A stretch of 64,000 nt of DNA from Ardenticatenaceae bacterium (lineage in GTDB: Bacteria > Chloroflexota > Anaerolineae > Promineifilales > Promineifilaceae): the NCBI GenBank assembly GCA_030065875.1, contig JASJCR010000011.1, positions 45,963 through 109,962 on the forward strand, written 5' to 3'. Made by a program: the position numbers and the translations under genes. Positions within the stretch are counted from its first letter, which is position 1. Every line of letters starts with the position of its first letter. Under the pieces are notes generated by a model that was not told the origin of the DNA, ran no database searches, and saw nothing but the letters and a program-made list of their open reading frames with translations. This document shows, one piece after another, positions 9,008 to 16,293 of the stretch.

Positions 9008-9670
9008 TTATTCAATTGGCGTTACTAAACCTAAATACCTCGCTTTATCAACGGCCGCGGCGCGGCTGCTGACCTCTAACCGCTCATACGCATTTGACAG
9101 TAAATTGCGCATCGTTGAATCTGCAACGCCCAACTGCCTGGCCAAGGCGGTCGTGGTCTCGTTGGGGTAGGCTGAGCACAGGGCCAGGGCTTGCAGCTGT
9201 CGGCTCGATAAAATGGGGGCGGTTTCATGATGCTTCATTAATTGTTGATACACTTTCTTGCTGAAGTGGACACTTCCTCCCGCGACTGATTTAATAATCG
9301 ACTCCAAATTTTGAATGGTTTCCACATCATCTTTCAAAATATAGCCGCTTGCCCCGGCATCGATGGCCATTTTGACCAAATGACGCTGACTGTACATAGA
9401 GACAATTAAAATGTTGAGCGATGGATGGTCATTCAGCAGCTGGGGGATGGCATGTAAAAATGGGAAAGGATTTGGATTATCGGGAGCTGTTGGTACATTG
9501 ACATCCAGGAGGAGCACGTTCACCGTATGCTTTTTTAAAAGCACCATCAACTCTTCAGCCGTATTGGCGGCAATCACAACAGAGATGTGGGGTGATTCTC
9601 TTAACCGATATTTATATCCGTCGATAATGCTTTGATGATCGTCAAGAATGGCGACGTTTAACTGGGACAC
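9008..9670 (-). CDS. ComA-like NarL/LuxR-family response regulator
   Basis: A 220-residue two-component regulator (ComA is 214). The receiver domain spans residues 5-130 with acidic DD at 10-11, phospho-acceptor Asp56 in NVLLLDVNVP, the switch Ser in LIVSMYS and Lys in ILKDD. The LuxR-type HTH is at about 152-215 (LSSRQLQALAL...LARQLGVADSTMRNLLSNAYERL). The start is GTG at 9670, preceded by CAGGAG seven bases away. It converges on the ComQ-like gene with 27 bases between them. It is the natural partner of the HisKA_3 kinase because NarX/ComP-type kinases pair with NarL-type regulators. Its targets are unknown. Confidence 0.85.
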   Translation of the reverse strand: MSQLNVAILDDHQSIIDGYKYRLRESPHISVVIAANTAEELMVLLKKHTVNVLLLDVNVPTAPDNPNPFPFLHAIPQLLNDHPSLNILIVSMYSQRHLVKMAIDAGASGYILKDDVETIQNLESIIKSVAGGSVHFSKKVYQQLMKHHETAPILSSRQLQALALCSAYPNETTTALARQLGVADSTMRNLLSNAYERLEVSSRAAAVDKARYLGLVTPIE

Positions 9671-9983
9671 CTCAATACTCCTGTTGCTGATATGGGCATC
9701 AGCCTAGCATTTTTTCGCTCCTTTCACAATATTCAAGAAGCAAAAAGTACAAATGCCTATACATTAAAACCTTTGTCTATTTGAGATGAGGGCAAGGTCA
9801 ACCATAATTAGGCCTCTAATAAATAGATTTAACCAACCTCAGAGGAATTTCCGTTGGATTAAATGGAAATCTTTGCCAACACTACAGTTTCGTTACAGAA
9901 CAACCCGCACGCGAATCTATTTATTAGAGAGTTTGAGAGATCCTGCAGAACCCCACTACCCCTCATGAGATAGCTTCTTGGAT
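9671..9983. other. Intergenic region with 16-bp inverted repeat
   Basis: This 313-base gap lies upstream of the response regulator and downstream of yqeC. It contains a perfect 16-bp inverted repeat, CTCTAATAAATAGATT at 9814-9829 and its complement at 9914-9929, with 84 bases between. Inside, CCAAC and GTTGG can pair as a smaller stem. It could be a structured RNA or a small non-autonomous element. No supported gene is present. Confidence 0.55.
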
Positions 9984-10733
9984 TCAGGGTTTTACAAAAA
10001 CGCGCCTGACCGCTATCTCAGCCTGCAAGGATGTTAATACCACTCGCTCAATTGGCTCGTGAAGTAGAAGCTGATCCGCTACGGCCGCCGCCGCGGCCGC
10101 ACGGGGCGGCGTTTCGATTTTATTGAGACAAATCGCAATGCGCGCTCCCGGAGGCATTCCCTTTAATCCTCCGTTTTGATCGGTTAGCAGCTTTGTCAGC
10201 GCGGCCGGGGTTAGATTTTGCTCGGGAGACAGGCCGGTCAAACCACAAACCAGCTGCGGCCGATGGGCCACCTCCGCAATCGGCCGCTCTAAAGCGTCGA
10301 TTCCCACGACAATGATCCCCAATGTTGTTTCAGGAGGAATCATTGGTTCGTGCTCAGCAGGGGCTTTAACCGGCCGCCGCCGCGATCCATCCGCCTCAAC
10401 CACGACGATTTCTACATCCGGGCGAGCCAGTAATCGAGCCGGCCAATCCGCTGATACCCCTGTAACTTTGTCACGTTCGTGAACATCGGCCGGGCCAACC
10501 ACCAGGCACGAGCAGTGACGAGTAAGCTTCTCACCCAGCTGCCCTATATTTTTGAGCGTCACCCACGATTGTGCCCGCCCCATCTGCGCGCGAAACAGCC
10601 GCGTGGTTGTGGTCAACACGACCCGGCCGGGCCAGCTCTGCGCCAGCCCAAACATGAGGCTGCTTTTACCACCGCCGCCCACCAGGGAAATTAACTCCCC
10701 ACGATGTATATCAAAAGCCTCGATCAAACTCAT
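9984..10733 (-). CDS. yqeC: YqeC-family selenium-dependent Mo-hydroxylase accessory protein
   Basis: A 249-residue P-loop protein with ISLVGGGGKSSLMFGLA (residues 16-32) as Walker A, then VVLTTTTRLF, VVEADGSRRRPVKAPAEHEP and the distal LNKIE. This pattern is diagnostic of YqeC, which is found only in genomes with 'selenium-dependent' molybdenum hydroxylases and is thought to serve labile-selenium loading of the Mo centre; its exact reaction is not established. It is the last gene of the leftward xdhC-yqeB-yqeC operon, 9 bases after yqeB. Confidence 0.85.
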   Translation of the reverse strand: MSLIEAFDIHRGELISLVGGGGKSSLMFGLAQSWPGRVVLTTTTRLFRAQMGRAQSWVTLKNIGQLGEKLTRHCSCLVVGPADVHERDKVTGVSADWPARLLARPDVEIVVVEADGSRRRPVKAPAEHEPMIPPETTLGIIVVGIDALERPIAEVAHRPQLVCGLTGLSPEQNLTPAALTKLLTDQNGGLKGMPPGARIAICLNKIETPPRAAAAAAVADQLLLHEPIERVVLTSLQAEIAVRRVFVKP

Positions 10734-10742
10734 CAGCTAAGG

Positions 10743-11546
10743 TCAAAGATTATTGAAGTAGGTCAAAATCGCTTCGACTACCCCGCCGGCAATTGACAGC
10801 GATTTATCTGAAATGGTAAAACACGCCGTCACATCAGCCCGAGCATCAACATCACCGATTTTTAATCGCGGCCGCACCTGGGTGCCATCAGCAATCAACC
10901 CCCGAATGACCCCCTCAAACGGGGCCGTTATGGCCGCGCCTCCAACTTCCCCAAGTAAATCATTTTTTTGCACGCGATCGCCTATTTCAAAACGCCATCT
11001 GACTGTTCCCGCCTGTGGCGCGCGCAGCACGCGTTCGGCCCCTTTGCCCGCAATGAGTCCTGGTGTGCCGGTATTGGGCAGGGCGGAACCTTCCCAAATT
11101 ACCCGCCCCAGTGAATGGCCGCGCATGGTCTCGATAACCGCATGGCAATCAACGCCGGCGGCAAAGCCCGGACCAAGGGCAATGACCAGCGGAGCCTGAT
11201 CGATGCGGGTGTCGATGTTGCGCTTGGCCATGCGGGCGTCAATCAAAATAGTGGGTGATAGAGTAGATGGCAGCGTAGGTGAAACCAGGACGGGTATCGT
11301 GCCTGAAGCGGCCATTTCCAGGGCGGCCGCCGGATCAGGGGCTTGCTCCCCATGCATCCCTTCGATATCTATGCCGCCTTCCAATACGGCCGTGGCCAGC
11401 GCCACCCTGCGCCGCACCACCAGAGGATGAGCCAGTTCGAGCACGATGACCGGAAAACCCGCCTTGTGCAGCCGCCAGACAATGCCGGTTGCTAAATCCC
11501 CACCGCCGCGTATGACGACCAGCGTTTGACCGGTATCTATCATCAT
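10743..11546 (-). CDS. yqeB: YqeB-family selenium-dependent Mo-hydroxylase system protein
   Basis: A 267-residue protein starting with a Rossmann-like VVIRGGGDLATGIVWRLHKAGF and containing IDARMAKRN, IALGPGF, and a biotinyl/lipoyl-like half barrel (GTVRWRFEIGDRVQKNDLLGEV, about residues 185-208). This matches the YqeB/EF2563 family, a marker of selenium-dependent molybdenum hydroxylase gene sets. Its start overlaps the xdhC stop by 4 bases (ATGA), so it is translationally coupled. The biochemical role is undefined in the family. Confidence 0.85.
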   Translation of the reverse strand: MMIDTGQTLVVIRGGGDLATGIVWRLHKAGFPVIVLELAHPLVVRRRVALATAVLEGGIDIEGMHGEQAPDPAAALEMAASGTIPVLVSPTLPSTLSPTILIDARMAKRNIDTRIDQAPLVIALGPGFAAGVDCHAVIETMRGHSLGRVIWEGSALPNTGTPGLIAGKGAERVLRAPQAGTVRWRFEIGDRVQKNDLLGEVGGAAITAPFEGVIRGLIADGTQVRPRLKIGDVDARADVTACFTISDKSLSIAGGVVEAILTYFNNL

Positions 11547-12373
11547 GATCCATCAAACATCTTTGGCCCCAGCGCCATTCGGCCGCCGTGGCCGTGGCGA
11601 CGCAGCATAATGACCTCGGCCATGATGCTGACGGCGATCTCTTCCGGCGATTCCGCATTAAGCTCCAGCCCCAATGGACAGTGAAGTCGACTTATATCTT
11701 CATCCGACAACCCATCTTCCCGCAGCATGGTCAAAGTCGTTTCCCACCGGCGTCTACTCCCCATCACCCCAATGTAGGGAGCCGGAGTGGTAATCAAGTG
11801 GGGCAGGATCTTTCGATCAACCAGCACGTTGCGGGTGACAACGACCACAAATGTGCTGCTGGTGACGGCATACTGCGCCAGGGCGTTATCGATGGTTCCG
11901 GGTAAATGAATATCGGCATGCGGGATGTGAGTGGGAGTGGCCAACTCTTCGCGATCATCCGTCACCACAACCCGGTAACCCAACCAGTGGGCCAAATCGG
12001 CAACCGCCTTGCCAACATGACCACACCCGACAATAAATACCGTGGCCATAGCTAAATACGGCTCGATAAAAATTTCCACTTCACCGCCACAGACACCGGG
12101 ATCGCCTCGCTCTGGATCCACTAAACTATAGGTGAGTGAGGTAGCCTGACCATTCTGCATAGCGGTCTCGGCTTCTTTACGCACCCGCGCTTCCATCTCT
12201 CCGCCGCCTATGGTGCCGCTGCTGCGGCCGTCGCCGTAAATGAGCATTTTGGTGCCGATATGTCTGGGAACGGAACCCCGGGCTTTGACAATTGTAGCCA
12301 ATACCAGCGGTTCACCAGCTCCTTGTGCGGCCATCAGCTCTTGCATAATTGCATAACTTTCATCGCTGGCCAT
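11543..12373 (-). CDS. xdhC: XdhC/CoxI-family Mo-cofactor maturation protein
   Basis: A 276-residue protein with an N-terminal XdhC_CoxI domain (VLATIVKARGSVPRHIGTKM and GTIGGGEMEARVR) and a C-terminal Rossmann-like XdhC_C domain (VFIVGCGHVGKAVADLA, later YIGVMGSRRR). Members bind Moco and help insert the sulfurated cofactor into xanthine-dehydrogenase-type enzymes. It is the first gene of a three-gene leftward operon with yqeB and yqeC, facing the XdhD-type enzyme encoded 4 kb away. Client assignment is by neighbourhood. Confidence 0.88.
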   Translation of the reverse strand: MASDESYAIMQELMAAQGAGEPLVLATIVKARGSVPRHIGTKMLIYGDGRSSGTIGGGEMEARVRKEAETAMQNGQATSLTYSLVDPERGDPGVCGGEVEIFIEPYLAMATVFIVGCGHVGKAVADLAHWLGYRVVVTDDREELATPTHIPHADIHLPGTIDNALAQYAVTSSTFVVVVTRNVLVDRKILPHLITTPAPYIGVMGSRRRWETTLTMLREDGLSDEDISRLHCPLGLELNAESPEEIAVSIMAEVIMLRRHGHGGRMALGPKMFDGS

Positions 12374-12515
12374 CGCTTAAATCCTTTTGTTTTCTCTTTG
12401 AAGTAAAAATGTTTTCAAGTGAATCACTATTAAAAACCAGCCGCGGATTTCAAGGATTGTCGCTGATTTTTCTACTCTAATCTGTGAAAATCCGTGTTAA
12501 TCTGTGGCCCTTCTT
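12374..12515. repeat. Intergenic copy of the 'cacggatt' dispersed repeat
   Basis: Bases about 12430-12510 carry a diverged copy of the dispersed repeat seen at 41-195, with 'aatctgtgaaaatccgtg' and 'ttaatctgtggccc'. It lies between two leftward genes. No ORF is supported. Confidence 0.6.
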
Positions 12516-13055
12516 TTAAAAAATAGGGGGTGTCACAATAGATAGGTAGCGCACGGTCTGGTCACCTCGCGCCTCGATTTTTTGCAGCATAACCCCTTCA
12601 AAATAGATCGTATCACCGGCCGACAACTCATATTCTGTGGCCCCCAACCAGACACTTAGCTCCCCTTCGAGCACATAAATACACTCCTCCGTGTCCTTCT
12701 GATGAATGAGGGGAATGCTGCGATTTTCCGGGGTGATTTTGGCCAAAACCACCTCCAGTTTTCGATTGGTATCCGGGGTAAGCAGCTCATAGGTGATGTC
12801 GTTTTGGGGAATGGTCAATTTGCGTCTTTCGGCCCGCCTCACAACCGGGTTTGGCTGCTGGGCTTCCAGCAAGAAGTAAAACACGGGAACCCCCAAAACA
12901 TGGCTTATTCGCCGTAGGGTATCCAGAGATGGGCTGGCAATATCGCGCTCGATCTGGCTCAGAAAGCTAGCGGTCACCCCAACCTGTTCTGCCATCTGCC
13001 GCAGGCTTAGCTTGAGTTCTTGTCGTCTTTCCTTTATTCTGCGACCAATTTTCAT
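12516..13055 (-). CDS. XRE-cupin transcriptional regulator
   Basis: A 179-residue regulator. The N-terminal HTH (residues 4-60, KLSLRQMAEQVGVTASFLSQIERD) is followed by a cupin_2 sensor barrel (about 105-175, with IHQKDTEECIYVLEGELSVWLG). XRE-cupin proteins usually control adjacent catabolic genes in response to a small ligand. It is divergent from the YgeY-type hydrolase, with 134 bases to that gene's start, and is well placed to regulate the whole catabolic island. Confidence 0.85.
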   Translation of the reverse strand: MKIGRRIKERRQELKLSLRQMAEQVGVTASFLSQIERDIASPSLDTLRRISHVLGVPVFYFLLEAQQPNPVVRRAERRKLTIPQNDITYELLTPDTNRKLEVVLAKITPENRSIPLIHQKDTEECIYVLEGELSVWLGATEYELSAGDTIYFEGVMLQKIEARGDQTVRYLSIVTPPIF

Positions 13056-13090
13056 AAGAATAAATCGCTTGATTGAGTAATTGGTACAGT

Positions 13091-13133
13091 TTGACTAAAT
13101 TATTGACCGTATTGTATACTAATATTTTACAAT
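13091..13133 (+). promoter_or_regulatory. Promoter and candidate operator before the YgeY-type gene
   Basis: TTGACT at 13091-13096 and TATACT at 13115-13120 are separated by 18 bases, a good sigma-70-type promoter. ATTGTA (13111-13116) and TACAAT (13128-13133) form an inverted repeat over the -10 box. That is a plausible operator for the divergent XRE-cupin regulator. Confidence 0.5.
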
Positions 13134-13189
13134 TGTCAGGGGCGCCCTACACAAACAATTCAATTACCCAAATTATCTATGTGGCCATA

Positions 13190-14338
13190 ATGATTGACAA
13201 TAACCGTTTAAATGTTTTGTTGCAAGCCCTGGTGCAAAAGCGGTCATTATCAGGTGAAGAAGCAGCGGTTATCGAGGTGGTAACGGCCGAAATGCACGCC
13301 CTGGGGTTTGACGAAATCCAGGTCGACGGCAATGGCAGCGCCATCGGGTTTAAATATGGAAAAGAAGGCGGTCAAACCCTGCTGCTCGATGCTCATTGCG
13401 ACACGGTTGGTATCGCTCCGGGTGTCAGATGGCAGCACGATCCATTTGCGGCCGAAATACACGGCCGTCGTATCTATGGGCGGGGGACCTCCGACATGAA
13501 AGGGGCCCTGGCGGCCATGATGATCGCCGCCGCTTCTGCTGACGAGTTTCAAGGTACAGTAGCCGTCTCAGCCTCCGTGATGGAAGAAATCATGGAGGGC
13601 ATCGCCCTACAGTCGATTGTCGATATTGTGCAGCCCGATTTTGTTGTTATCGGGGAATCAACAGGTTTAAATCTCAATCACGGCGGCCGCGGCCGGGCCG
13701 AAATCCATTTAGAAGCGATTGGCAAGCCGGCCCATTCCTCAACCCCTCATCTTGGTGATAACGCCGTCTACAAAATGCTGCCGGCCATCTCCGCCATCAA
13801 AGAGATGCCGCTGACCCAGGATCCTTTGCTGGGGGATGGCATTATGGCCCTCACAGACATCATTTCCGATCCTTATCCGGGTTATTCGGTCATTCCCAGC
13901 CGCTGTCGGGTAACCTATGATCGGCGGCTGCTGCCTGGTGAAACACCTGAATCGGTGATCGGTGCCCTCAAACAACTTCCTGCCCTGGCTGACATTAACG
14001 TGTTGATTGCCGCTGGTGAACACACCACCTATACCGGAACAACCCTGCAGGGAGATAAATTCTTCCCGGCCTGGAAATTTGAACCCTCTCACCCTTTTGT
14101 CCAGGCCGCCCATCAGGGATTACACACCATCGGTCAACGGCCTCAGCTCAGCGCCTATCAATTTTGCACCAATGGGGCGCACACGGCCGGCGTGGCCGGT
14201 ATTCCCACGATCGGGTACGGCCCCTCGCATGAATCGTTGGCCCATATCGTTGACGAATACATCGATCTCGATCAACTGCACGCCGCAGCATTAGGCTACG
14301 TCGGGATCATTAACGGCGTGCTGGGTGGATCACAATAA
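13190..14338 (+). CDS. ygeY: YgeY-family M20 metallohydrolase
   Basis: A 382-residue M20 (ArgE/DapE) hydrolase. Metal-ligand motifs are LLDAHCDTVG, then GRGTSDMKGALAA, the catalytic Glu pair in VMEEIMEGIA, GESTG, and a dimerisation domain with KPAHSSTPHLGDNAVYKM. The match to YgeY (putative selenium-metabolism hydrolase) is strong over the whole length, including the C-terminal FCTNGAHTAGVAGIPTIGYGP. YgeY is one of the genes linked to anaerobic purine breakdown in gut bacteria, with an uncertain exact reaction. The ATG at 13190 (GTG at 13181 possible) is preferred over 13073, because the first 39 residues of the long ORF overlap the promoter and look non-coding. Confidence 0.82.
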   Translation: MIDNNRLNVLLQALVQKRSLSGEEAAVIEVVTAEMHALGFDEIQVDGNGSAIGFKYGKEGGQTLLLDAHCDTVGIAPGVRWQHDPFAAEIHGRRIYGRGTSDMKGALAAMMIAAASADEFQGTVAVSASVMEEIMEGIALQSIVDIVQPDFVVIGESTGLNLNHGGRGRAEIHLEAIGKPAHSSTPHLGDNAVYKMLPAISAIKEMPLTQDPLLGDGIMALTDIISDPYPGYSVIPSRCRVTYDRRLLPGETPESVIGALKQLPALADINVLIAAGEHTTYTGTTLQGDKFFPAWKFEPSHPFVQAAHQGLHTIGQRPQLSAYQFCTNGAHTAGVAGIPTIGYGPSHESLAHIVDEYIDLDQLHAAALGYVGIINGVLGGSQ

Positions 14339-14447
14339 GTTTTATCAAAAACAGCCACAGATTAACACGGGTTATCACAGATTTCCCTTTATAATCTGCG
14401 GACACTTTTTCAAAAAATTTTGTAAAGTTTGACTGACGGAGGATCGA
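14339..14447. repeat. Intergenic copy of the 'cacggatt' dispersed repeat
   Basis: Bases 14345-14430 carry 'agccacagattaacacgg' and 'aatctgcggacac', the same repeat family as at 41-195. A GGAGG ribosome-binding site for the next gene lies at its right end. Confidence 0.65.
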
Positions 14448-15473
14448 ATGGCCCAGCGAATGGCACTTTACATGCAGGACAAACATCCGATTCAGTATGA
14501 AATCGAGATGGTTCGGTACGCTGAAGAAAAGGGGTTTTCTGAGATTTGGCAGGCGGATACCCGTCTGGCCCGCGATTGTGTGGTGATGATGAGCGCTTTC
14601 CTGGCCGTCACCAAACGCATGCGCTTTGGCTCTGGGGTTCTGCCGATTTGGACCCGCAACCCGGCCGTTATCGCCGCCACGTGGAGCACCATGTGGGAGC
14701 TGGCCGGCAAAACCGCCGATGGGCAAAGCCGGGTGATGCTCGGTCTTGGTGCCTGGTGGGAGCCAATAGCCGGCCGCGTGGGGGTCAAACGACACAAACC
14801 GCTGCGAGCCATGCGCGAAAATGTAGAAGCGATCCGCCAGCTGTTTACCCTGGAAGAGGTGACCTACGAAGGGGAATTTGTCCACCTCGATCGCGTCAAG
14901 CTTGACGTTGCCTTTGGGGATATGTCCCCGCGCGATATTCCTATCTATATCGGGGCCACCGGCCCCAAAATGCTGCAGATGACCGGCAAAATATGTGATG
15001 GGGTGGTCTTAAATTATGTCGTCTCAACCGACTACATTCGAGAGGCGGTTGCCCTGGTCAAAAAAGGGGCGGAATCGGCCGGCAAAACGATTGATGACGT
15101 TGACCGGCCGGAACTTCTTGTTTGCTCCCTCTCTGATGACGATCCGGAAGAAGCGATGATGACCGGCAAAATGCTCGTGGCCTACTATCTGGGTACGGAA
15201 CCCCATATTATGAAAGCCAGCAAGGTGGATGAAGAGCTGATCAACAAAGTGCAGGAAATCGTTGGCTGGCCGGCCACGTCCGATGATTACCGCCGCGCCG
15301 CGGCCATCATTCCCGATGACGTGGTGCGCAACCTCATGGCGGTTGGCACATCGCGGGAATGTCAGGAAAAAGTGGCTGAATATATCGACGCAGGCGTGAC
15401 CTGCCCGATTCTGTATCCGATGATGGACGATATTAAGCCGGTCATCGACGCTTTCTCCGACTGGACTCCTTAA
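14448..15473 (+). CDS. LLM-class flavin-dependent oxidoreductase
   Basis: A 341-residue luciferase-like monooxygenase / F420-type TIM barrel. Typical elements are [54 protein letters not shown] and [27 protein letters not shown]. The family contains FMN/FADH2-dependent monooxygenases (including the ring-cleaving RutA type) and F420-dependent reductases; sequence alone does not decide. It sits between ygeY and the Mo-hydroxylase genes, on the same strand, and ends at a strong hairpin. Confidence 0.83.
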   Translation: MAQRMALYMQDKHPIQYEIEMVRYAEEKGFSEIWQADTRLARDCVVMMSAFLAVTKRMRFGSGVLPIWTRNPAVIAATWSTMWELAGKTADGQSRVMLGLGAWWEPIAGRVGVKRHKPLRAMRENVEAIRQLFTLEEVTYEGEFVHLDRVKLDVAFGDMSPRDIPIYIGATGPKMLQMTGKICDGVVLNYVVSTDYIREAVALVKKGAESAGKTIDDVDRPELLVCSLSDDDPEEAMMTGKMLVAYYLGTEPHIMKASKVDEELINKVQEIVGWPATSDDYRRAAAIIPDDVVRNLMAVGTSRECQEKVAEYIDAGVTCPILYPMMDDIKPVIDAFSDWTP

Positions 15474-15489
15474 TTTATCAGTCGCTATT

Positions 15490-15522
15490 AGAGTTCAAAA
15501 GTTTTCGAAACTTTTGAATTCT
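15490..15522 (+). terminator. Hairpin between the LLM gene and ygfM
   Basis: TTCAAAAGTTT and AAACTTTTGAA pair around TCG, and outer bases extend this to a 15-bp stem with one G-U. It ends 14 bases before the ygfM start. It shares the core AAAAGTTTT/AAACTTTT with the hairpin at 63763-63793. It may be a terminator or a mobile palindrome. Confidence 0.55.
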
Positions 15523-15536
15523 CAAGGAATCCCATC

Positions 15537-16289
15537 ATGAACAACCTCATCTATCATCGCCCGGAGTCGGTAGAAGCAGCCCTGGCGATGCTTACCCAAC
15601 CAGAAAAAAGATGTGCATTACTGGCTGGAGGTACCCATCTCAATGCAACCCTCAAACAGGCTGAGATCGATACGCTAGTTGATTTACAAGCCGTAGGGCT
15701 TGATCAAATTGAAGTCAAAGAGGGCAAAGTCACCATTGGGGCGATGGTCACCCTGCAAAGGTTGGTTGACAGCAGGGCCATGCCGCCCCTGGTGCGTCAA
15801 ATGGCCCATTTGGAAGCACCCAACACCTTTCGGCATATGGCCACGATTGGTGGATCGGTAGGTGCAGGTGAAGCGGAAAGCGAATTGGTCGCCGCTCTCC
15901 TGGTTTGTGAAGCGAAAATCACCCTCCAAACCGCTCAGGCAGTGCAGAATGTTTCCCTAACAGACCTTTTAAATAATGGGGTCCAGCTACCTTATATCAT
16001 CACCGCGATCACCATCGCCAATGACGGGACCACCGCCCACGCTCGGGTAGCTCGCACCCCCAAAGATAAACCGATCGTGGCCGCTCTTGGACGGAAAACC
16101 GCTTCCGGAACGGTTCACCTCGCGCTTTGCGGGGTGGCACGCAGGCCGATTCTCGTGCAGGCGGCGGACATCGAACAGCTGACGCCTCCGGCCGATTTTC
16201 GCGGCAGCAGCCGCTATCGGAAGGCGATGGCCGGAGTCCTGACCCAGCGGGTATTAACTGAGATCAACCGCCAACAAGAGGAGGGTTAA
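15537..16289 (+). CDS. ygfM: FAD-binding subunit of Mo hydroxylase, YgfM type
   Basis: A 250-residue FAD_binding_5 plus CO_deh_flav_C protein. The FAD contact LLAGGTHLNATLKQ (about residues 29-42) and FRHMATIGGSVGAGEAESELVAAL (about 98-121) match the medium subunit of xanthine dehydrogenase-type enzymes, YgfM in the selenium-associated cluster. It normally passes electrons from the Fe-S subunit to an acceptor. The next gene begins 4 bases after its stop, so they form one operon. Its partner has lost all Fe-S cysteines, so electron transfer between them is puzzling. Confidence 0.85.
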   Translation: MNNLIYHRPESVEAALAMLTQPEKRCALLAGGTHLNATLKQAEIDTLVDLQAVGLDQIEVKEGKVTIGAMVTLQRLVDSRAMPPLVRQMAHLEAPNTFRHMATIGGSVGAGEAESELVAALLVCEAKITLQTAQAVQNVSLTDLLNNGVQLPYIITAITIANDGTTAHARVARTPKDKPIVAALGRKTASGTVHLALCGVARRPILVQAADIEQLTPPADFRGSSRYRKAMAGVLTQRVLTEINRQQEEG

Positions 16290-16293
16290 CCAA

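Noticed and set aside
8955..9170. 71-residue ORF across the end of the ComQ-like gene
   Set aside because: It overlaps both the prenyltransferase end and the antisense regulator gene, and has no ribosome-binding site.
9786..9968. 60-residue ORF between the regulator and yqeC
   Set aside because: It is created by the inverted repeat at 9814-9929, with no ribosome-binding site and no recognisable product.
13073..13189. N-terminal extension of the YgeY-type protein
   Set aside because: It overlaps a good promoter, and its translation does not resemble the M20 family, which begins near MIDNN.
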